Shown here: positions 57,143-64,000 of the stretch, piece after piece
Numbering within the stretch: position 1 is the first letter of the stretch
Layout: each line of letters begins with the position of its first letter
NCBI GenBank assembly: GCA_019454045.1
Contig: SKCR01035552.1
Coordinates: 57,590 to 121,589 of the forward strand
Direction of reading: 5' to 3'
Source of the DNA: Zanthoxylum bungeanum
Lineage: Eukaryota; Streptophyta; Magnoliopsida; Sapindales; Rutaceae
Length of the DNA stretch: 64,000 nt
The notes under the pieces: generated by a model
Told to the model about the DNA's origin: nothing
Seen by the model: the letters and a program-made list of their open reading frames with translations, nothing else
Databases searched by the model: none
Position numbers and translations under genes: made by a program

Positions 57143-59191
57143 TGTTGGACAGTTATGACCCATAGCGTCACTATTTGTACAGATCATGGTGATGTTGTAC
57201 AAATTAACTATGTAACAAAGGAGATTTCTCTCTTATCATTTGTGATTAGATCACCAAGATATATAAATGATAGGAGGTCCATAAGATTAGTTCCTGGATT
57301 AAGATGATATGAGACAGTATCAATCCACGAATGATAAATCATTAAATATCCCTAGTCAGAGTATTATCGAGATTGGACATCGATAATGCGTAAAAGACTA
57401 GTATTACACTTGTGCGTGTTGTGAGGGCATAATGGCATAGTTCTCATATATTTGGGTATATGATACTCATGCAAGTGTAATAGAAGGTTGTGTTTTACCG
57501 ATGGTACGGGAAACAGCTTTGCTCTGGATAGACCCCATCGGAATTCCATTGGTAGTATGACTATGTGTCTATGGAAGTCCGAAATCAGGGTAGGTGTATT
57601 TGGTCTTAACCTGAGACTTGCAACCGCTAATACTTGCGACAATCAATATACTTTGGTTTTGGTCGTCCAGGGCTTTAACAGGTTCTGTGTACGCCTCTGC
57701 TGGGTATATTGAGAATCGTAGTGTGTTGGGTGTGATGTCAAGACGGAAGTATCACTCCAGTCATAGTGGAGATGATGGTCACGTAGGATACGGTACTGGT
57801 TCTCTTATGTACTGCAGTCATCGGGATAAAATGACAAGGTCATGTTTATCCGATTATAGAGACTAGTTACCAGAGATCCGATATGTGTTTCGTACGGGGC
57901 AGACACAATTCCAGCCTCAGGCTTAGCACGTGACATCCGATACTGGATCGAAATATGCAATACTACGTATATTATGCCTGATATAGATCACTATATTCCT
58001 GTAAGGATATTTCTGGAGAATTGGGTAGGCATGGCTCTTTGCTAGAAGCCAACCTTGTCTTGTAATCGGTAAAAACGTAGTACTAGGTACTTACGTGTTC
58101 GGATAGTCCGATGACCGAACTTACTGCCAACATATCCGGGGATCTCATAGGTCGCTTCCCGAAGATTCACCGATGACGTATGACTCGCACTTTATTAATC
58201 TGGGATTAATTAGATGAGAGAGAAAATTAATCTGGGATTAATTACGGAGATATTTTATCTGGGATAAAATATCATTTAAAGATAGAGAACGATTAATTTG
58301 GAATTAATCGATAAATTAATATATTCGATATATTAAATGAAATTGGATTTCGACGCGGAATTGAAATTAGATTTTAATTTGGGCGAACGAATTAATTTAG
58401 AATTAATTCACTAGCAACGTGAATAGTGATTTCACTAGGCATAATCATTTGATTACATCGCAACGGAAAATTCATTAATTTGGAATTAGCGAACCGGAGC
58501 CCGAGAGTGTTTGCGAGCGCATTCGTATTTCGAATTCGAGTGCGGCATGCAAGTCACATCAAGCGTCAAATCGCTAGTCGCATCAAGCTTCAAATCATTA
58601 GTCACTTTGAGTGATGTGACAACTTGTCACTTGATTGATTGATTGATGTGAATAGTGGATGGGAGTTGTTGGAAAGCTTTTGAAAACTTGAAAGACATTT
58701 ACATTTTTTAATTGGTATTTGACTTTTCTCTTTTTGTGTATTATATATACAAAGCACAAATATCATTTTATCCAACTCTCTTTCTCTTTACACGGTTTGG
58801 AGCCAAAATGCTTCTCTTCTTCTCTCTCGGCCAACAGGACATCTTTCTTCTGTTTTCTGGTTGGACCGAGAACCATGGAGAAGCTATGGGATTTTGTGGC
58901 AAAATTCCTAAGTGCTAGCACATATAGGAGCCATCCTAAGGTGGTAGGGAAACCCACTTGTGAGCTTGGAACCACCATCAACCAAAGCTTGGAGCTTGGA
59001 GGAGGACCAAAGCCGAAAATAGAAGATCAAAAATTGCTCACTGCTGAGCCATCAAATGAGGGCAGAAAAGTTTTTGTTGTCCACCGCATCGCCTCAACCG
59101 ATCGATGTAAGTATTCCGTAACTTCCTCGATGTATTCACATGTTTGTTTCTTGCTTATTATTCGATCCTCGGGACCGTAGAAACTCCAACA
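57143..59191 (+). repeat. 5' LTR of E5
   Basis: TGTTGGACAGTTATGACC to AACTCCAACA, 2049 bp. It contains the inverted-repeat chain at about 58200-58420. The 153-codon ORF at 58719-59180 is inside the LTR and has no recognised domain. Confidence 0.88.
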
Positions 59192-62100
59192 ATGGTATTA
59201 GAGCGATTAAAAGCATGAAACTTGATTTAGGGTTAGAATTGGGTAAAATGTATTTGAGCATGATTTAATGAAATTGGATAATTTAGTATGCTTAAATTAT
59301 GTTTAATTGAAGATTGATTGGATCAATTTCATGAAATGTTGTTTGGAACAATTTTTCCCAAATCACTTAGCTTGGCCGAGAGGTCTAGAACCCTAAATGT
59401 CTTGGATTTTGATTTTTTGATTCATTGGATGAGTTGGAATAAATTGGGAATGTGGATTTAATGTTGAATTGGATTTAATTGGATTGAATTTGAATTGGAC
59501 ATAAAAATCCCCTCCATTACCAAGACTTAAGCATGTAAATTGGGTTTGATTTTTGATAAAATGTGTTGGACATGTTTTGTTTTAAAAGAGCATAATTAAT
59601 TGTGTAAATTGATGTTTTAGAAATGTTAATTTGGGTGATTAATTATGGCATTGCACTTAGCTTAATTAAATTATGAAATTGGATTTTTGTAATTTAATTA
59701 ATTGGGCCTATTTTGGAAATTGGGCTTGTAATGTTGTAAATGGGCTTATTGGGCTTGGTTGTACCAAGTTAGGTTTAGGCTAAATTGGTTGGATCCAATT
59801 GGGCCCAAAACCGATTCCATAAAGCCCAAATGCGACTAATGGACCTTTAATTATTTCAATTGGGCCTAATGGGCCTAAATTGGTTTCTAGGCATATAAGG
59901 GTGATTCCTTTAAATGGGATTTAGTCTTTGGGTTTGACCCAAGTTGACCAAAAGTCCATGCCTTAAGAAATTAATTAAAAGCCCATTGGACTTTAATTAA
60001 ATTAACGTTGGACGTTAATCGGGCTTTTAGACCCGTAACGATTAAATTTGGAATTTAAGTCGTAAAAGGTTTATTAATAAAGTGTAGTATTTAATTTGGA
60101 ATTAAATAAATGGATTAGTATTAAATACATATTAAATTGGATTTAATGTTGTAGTTTAATTTAATTCGAGAATTCGTACTTTGAGTACTTATTCGCAAAA
60201 CGAGTTTGACTCGCGCAAAATCAAATCGTTGTTTGAACATTGGATGATCATTAATTATCAGATTAATTAATTGGATTAGATTGATTGATAACATGCTTGT
60301 GTGAATACATGGTTGCGATGCATGAATAGTCTATATCAGATGGATATTAGATGGGTGGGGCAATTTTAGAAATTGGTGTAATAAATTTAGAATTTTTTAA
60401 TTGGACCTGCGTGTCCAGCCTATTACCTCCATACTCTTTGTATTTCTCTTCTCACCTATTCCTCTCAATGTAAATGAGGTTTCTTTAGAAGTGTAGTGTA
60501 ACGGGTAGAAGTTAATACTTATGCTAGCGGGAGAGAGGAAATGGAGAGATTTGATCTAGGATCAATATGTTAAATATCCATCTGCATATCATTATTATTT
60601 TATTTACTCGCCTTATTATGTGTTTAGAATGCATGTTTAAGGGTGTATGATAATGAGACCTTAACAAATATAATAAATTGGTTGCCAATTTGCACACGAA
60701 AAACCCTCAAACAATATTAAGCGTTTTTCCTTCCATTTAGTGATTCTTACTCAAGATCCAAGACTGGCATTGGTTTGTTGGCCAAAGTCAAGGCCTTTGT
60801 CCGTCGAGGATGTGTTTGAATCACGAGAGCTTTGTTCTATATCGGTGTCTTGTCCAAGTTGTGGTTTGTTGGCCAAAGTCAAGACCACTTCTTGGCCATC
60901 GACATTGATTACGAAGCTTTCCATGGTCAATGGGTTCCGCTTAACTAGGATCACTAAGTTTGTTGTGCCAAAGCTAAGGCTTAGTTGATTCAGAGGAAAA
61001 AGGTTAGGCAATATATTGGATATATTGGCATATATAAGATATATATTTCGGACTTGGATGTCCACCTACTGGATCTAGGAATTGGATTGGATCCAATTGA
61101 TTTTAGAGATCTACCTAGTTAATTATCATACAATTTGTTGGCCAAAGTCAAGATTGTGTGATATTTAACGGAATCCTAGCCCACTAGGAAACACGGTTTC
61201 TCGAGTACTCGATAGAGGGTTAGAAGCTCGTCAAAAAATAGTGGGAGGTAAGAATTAAATTTGCAATATTCGTTTAATCACTTGCCATACGCGCTCAATC
61301 AAATATCATTCTTCAAATAAATTAAATGTTAGTTGGACTAATATTTAATAGTTTTTTTAATAAAATAGTTGGATTGTATTCAATCTATTAAATTTTAGTT
61401 GATTAAATAGTTGGACTATAATAATCATTATAATAAATAGTACCGAAAATCGTTGATTAAATAGTTGGACTATTAGAATCAAGATAAATTGAAAGATTAG
61501 CATTTAAAACATAATCCTAGGGAAAATGTATTTAAATGGTTTAATTTTTCAAATTGGGAATAAAATTTCAGGATGGTCCTGGAAACTAATAAGTTACTTT
61601 ATTTGATAAAATAACATATTAGGCCTAAACCCGGAGTTAAGCAAATAGTAGAGCATGATCTTTGGAAGATTCATGTAATGATAACTTTAGTGCTTAATCC
61701 ATTAAGCTTGTCAAATAGAATCCTTAATTTCTTAATCAGAACTAAGGATTAGATCCTTAAAGTATGATAATGAAATTGAAGGATCTTCATAGATCTATCC
61801 TTAGATCTTAGAAGTATTAAATTACGAGAGTAAACTCTTGGAGAGTTAATGGCTAATCTCAATGAGACAAAGCCAAACTTTACAATAAGGCGAGAAGCGC
61901 AAGGCGCACCTTATTTAAACATTCTAGATAGCCAAGTCTTGGCCAAAGGCTTCTGGGATGTGAAAAAAGGGCAAAGGCAAAATTATTATAATCTTATCGG
62001 AAGATAAAGGACATATCCCAAAATATCTGCCTTAATTGTAGCAAACGGGATCGCGGAAGCGTGACTGCCGTTTGGACAAAGCAGACATGAAGGAATTGAA

Positions 62101-64000
62101 GACGGTGCAAGGCTCCGACTTCAAATATATTTGTCATAAAATGTTCACTACTAGTATTAAAATTGGATTTTAAATACTTAGTGTGATACATAAATATGTA
62201 CTGGTGATCAGAATATACTTTGAGCAGGATACTGACTTCAGTTGAGATCTATCTGCGAATTGAAAATGGGATGAAAATCGTTGTTTTAACAGTAGATACC
62301 TAAGTTTAGGAACTACCCTTCGGGTGCGTACTTAAAATTAGAAGACTGTTATAATGTAACTAGTTTGACTAGAAATATTATCTCTATATCAGTGTTTAAT
62401 CCGTTGCGGATTTACCTTTATATTCTAGAACACTAAAGTGTTTTATTATATAAAGATGATATTGAGATAAACACATTAGATGTGAATAACAGAATTTATA
62501 TTTTGAATATAAATAAAATCTCAAACATAACACATTACAAACAAATAGCTCGAACTGAGTAAATCAGTTGAAAAACATCGTGGCATTGTTGTCTGGGACA
62601 CAATTAAACAAGACTCATATATCCACACTTTCGAAGAGTGGGTACTAGGACAATTTTGATTCTATTCAAAAAAAGTCTACGAATCTAGTTTATTAGGCAA
62701 AGTGCCTAAAACACCTTTACTTGGTAAAAGTGAAAATGCCACCGATCTGTTAGCCCTAATTCATAGTGAAGTAAGTGGGCCCATGTCTAGCTAGGCTAGA
62801 GTGGATATGAATATTTCGTGACCTTTACGGATGTGGCATCGCGTTATGGTTATGTGTTTCTTTTGAAACACAAATATGAAATTTTTAAAGTTTCGACACG
62901 AAATAGACATACAGATCGGCTAAAGTATTAATCGTCACGATTAGACCATAATGAAAATACTTAAGCAATAATTTTCTAATATACTTGAAAGATTATAGTA
63001 TTCTTTCAATGAGGACTCCTCCCGGAACACGTCATTTTGACGATGTGTCCGAACTGATAAACCGAATTTTGTTGGACATGATAAGGTTAATCATGAGTCG
63101 CTCTGAGCTACCATTTCCTTCAACGGATACGCATTAACAGTGCTGAACTTATTTTGAATAAGGTTCCATAAAAATCTATTTGACAGATATCATATTAGAT
63201 ATGAACAGGAAAGAAACCAGATTTCTCATTCCTGAAAATTTGGGAATGCTAGGCATATGTTTGGATGATACCAAACTAGAACCCAAATCGGATAAGTGCC
63301 AAATTATAGGTTATCCTAGGGATACCAAAGTATAGTACTTATACAACTCACTAGAGAACAATTTAATTGTTGCTCGCCATGCGGTTTTCCTAAGAGGAAT
63401 ACCTATGTGCAGTGGTAAGTGGGAGGATAGTAAAACTCGATGAAAATCGGAGTAATGCTATTCAAGGCACCGAATCTTAATAGAACAAAAATAGTTCATC
63501 AAGGATGAAACTATACCAGTAATCTTCGAATACATAAGAACCGCGTAAGGGGAGAGAGTCAGAAAATAACCTGGGGTATGGGTTTCTGATCTCACCTCGT
63601 AAAGATGTCAATCTTATTGAGGAACACAAACTGACTACGTATGAGGAAGTGATACAAGGTATCGACTCCCTATTATGGCAAAGTGCCATGAATCCGAAAT
63701 GGATTCCATGTATATCAACCAAGTTTGGAAACTAGTTTATGTACCGCAAGGCATTGTGCTTATTGGTACTATAAGTCTTCAAGGAAGACATACATGGAAG
63801 GCAACATACCAACGTACTAAGCTAGGCTTGTAGCGAAAAGGTATCGTTATCAACATTGTGTCGATTACGACGAAACCTTTTACCTGTTGCCACAGTAAAT
63901 CCATTTGGATAATGTTTGCTGAAGTTGTATGTTTCATTTATGAAATATGGCAGCTGAATGCCAAAACCGCTTTCCTTACGGAAACCTTTTGGAGGACGTT
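59192..64000 (+). pseudogene. Decayed interior of E5
   Basis: The leader has TTGTTGGCCAAAGTCAAG at 60775 and two more near 60866 and 61135. A zinc-knuckle remnant lies near 62050, integrase near 62750-63080, and the RT start (matching IWQMDVKTAFLNGN of copia C) at 63900-64000. Frame breaks occur throughout. Confidence 0.8.

Larger units (their letters stand above)
57143..64000 (+). mobile_element. Family-A copia element E5, incomplete (runs past window end)
   Basis: 5' LTR 57143-59191, primer-site-like TGGTATTAGAGC at 59193, then leader and decayed gag, protease, integrase and the first part of RT up to 64000. The 5 bp before it (TTAGG, 57138-57142) would be the target duplication. The gag start is ATA (61484-61486). 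It lies in copia D's gag, about 700 bp of D sequence away from the E4 insertion. Confidence 0.88.

Noticed and set aside
58719..59180. 153-codon ORF in the E5 LTR
   Set aside because: It lies entirely in LTR sequence, is not preserved at this length in sister LTRs, and has no domain.

Overview
The window is nuclear DNA of a plant, most likely a eudicot with a repeat-rich genome. The evidence is long LTR retrotransposons of the Ty1/copia and Ty3/gypsy (Athila-like) types with plant initiator-Met and tRNA-Asp primer binding sites, and a plant-type LOG (cytokinin-activating) coding sequence. I see no ordinary host gene, tRNA or rRNA. Essentially every base belongs to nested or truncated LTR retroelements.

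Layout. 1-1327: LTR of copia family A (minus), inserted in the 5' LTR of a decayed copia of family B (1328-8969). That element in turn interrupts a gypsy element G1 (8970-12627, integrase remnant plus 3' LTR). 12628-15791: leader and LTR of another family-B copy on the minus strand (B3). 15792-16164 and 25188-26154: one more family-B fragment (B4), split by a complete family-A element A1 (16165-25182, TSD GAAAA). 26155-32300: copia C on the minus strand, with a 3' LTR and an almost intact gag-PR-INT-RT-RH gene broken by one frameshift. 32301-44931: Athila-like gypsy element G2 on the minus strand, about 12.6 kb with 2.1-2.2 kb LTRs. 44932-45486 and 56440-57142: pieces of copia D (minus), split by family-A element E4 (45487-56434, TSD TGCCT) and cut again by family-A element E5 (57143 to the window end).

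The centre of interest is G2. Between its integrase gene and its polypurine tract, where Athila elements usually carry a third, env-like ORF, it has two intact sense-strand ORFs. One (36694-37242) is a 182-aa basic protein with a C-x2-C-x4-C-x3-C cluster preceded by a GRSxYAxxRRA-like block, an arrangement that recalls the small cysteine-rich nucleic-acid-binding proteins of carlavirus-type plant viruses. The other (35778-36431) is an intronless LOG, the phosphoribohydrolase that releases active cytokinin from its nucleotide. It keeps the catalytic motifs and gains a C-terminal KRRR plus LxLxL (EAR-like) tail. Each ORF has a strong splice acceptor a short way upstream, and the element's leader has a matching donor. 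The LTR promoter holds 14-15 ACGT-core (bZIP-type) sites in about 350 bp. An element with a stress/hormone-type promoter, a cytokinin-activating enzyme and a virus-like zinc-finger protein would be able in principle to change the proliferation state of its host cell. This is inference. The reverse transcriptase of this particular copy is broken by frameshifts.

Family A shows a second theme. All three copies with a visible leader have ATA in place of the gag ATG seen in copia C, and their coding regions are wrecked. Even so, the LTR pair of A1 differs by only about 1% by eye. This suggests a non-autonomous lineage copied by proteins from relatives such as C. Its LTRs carry a conserved chain of perfect inverted repeats joined by TNG loops.
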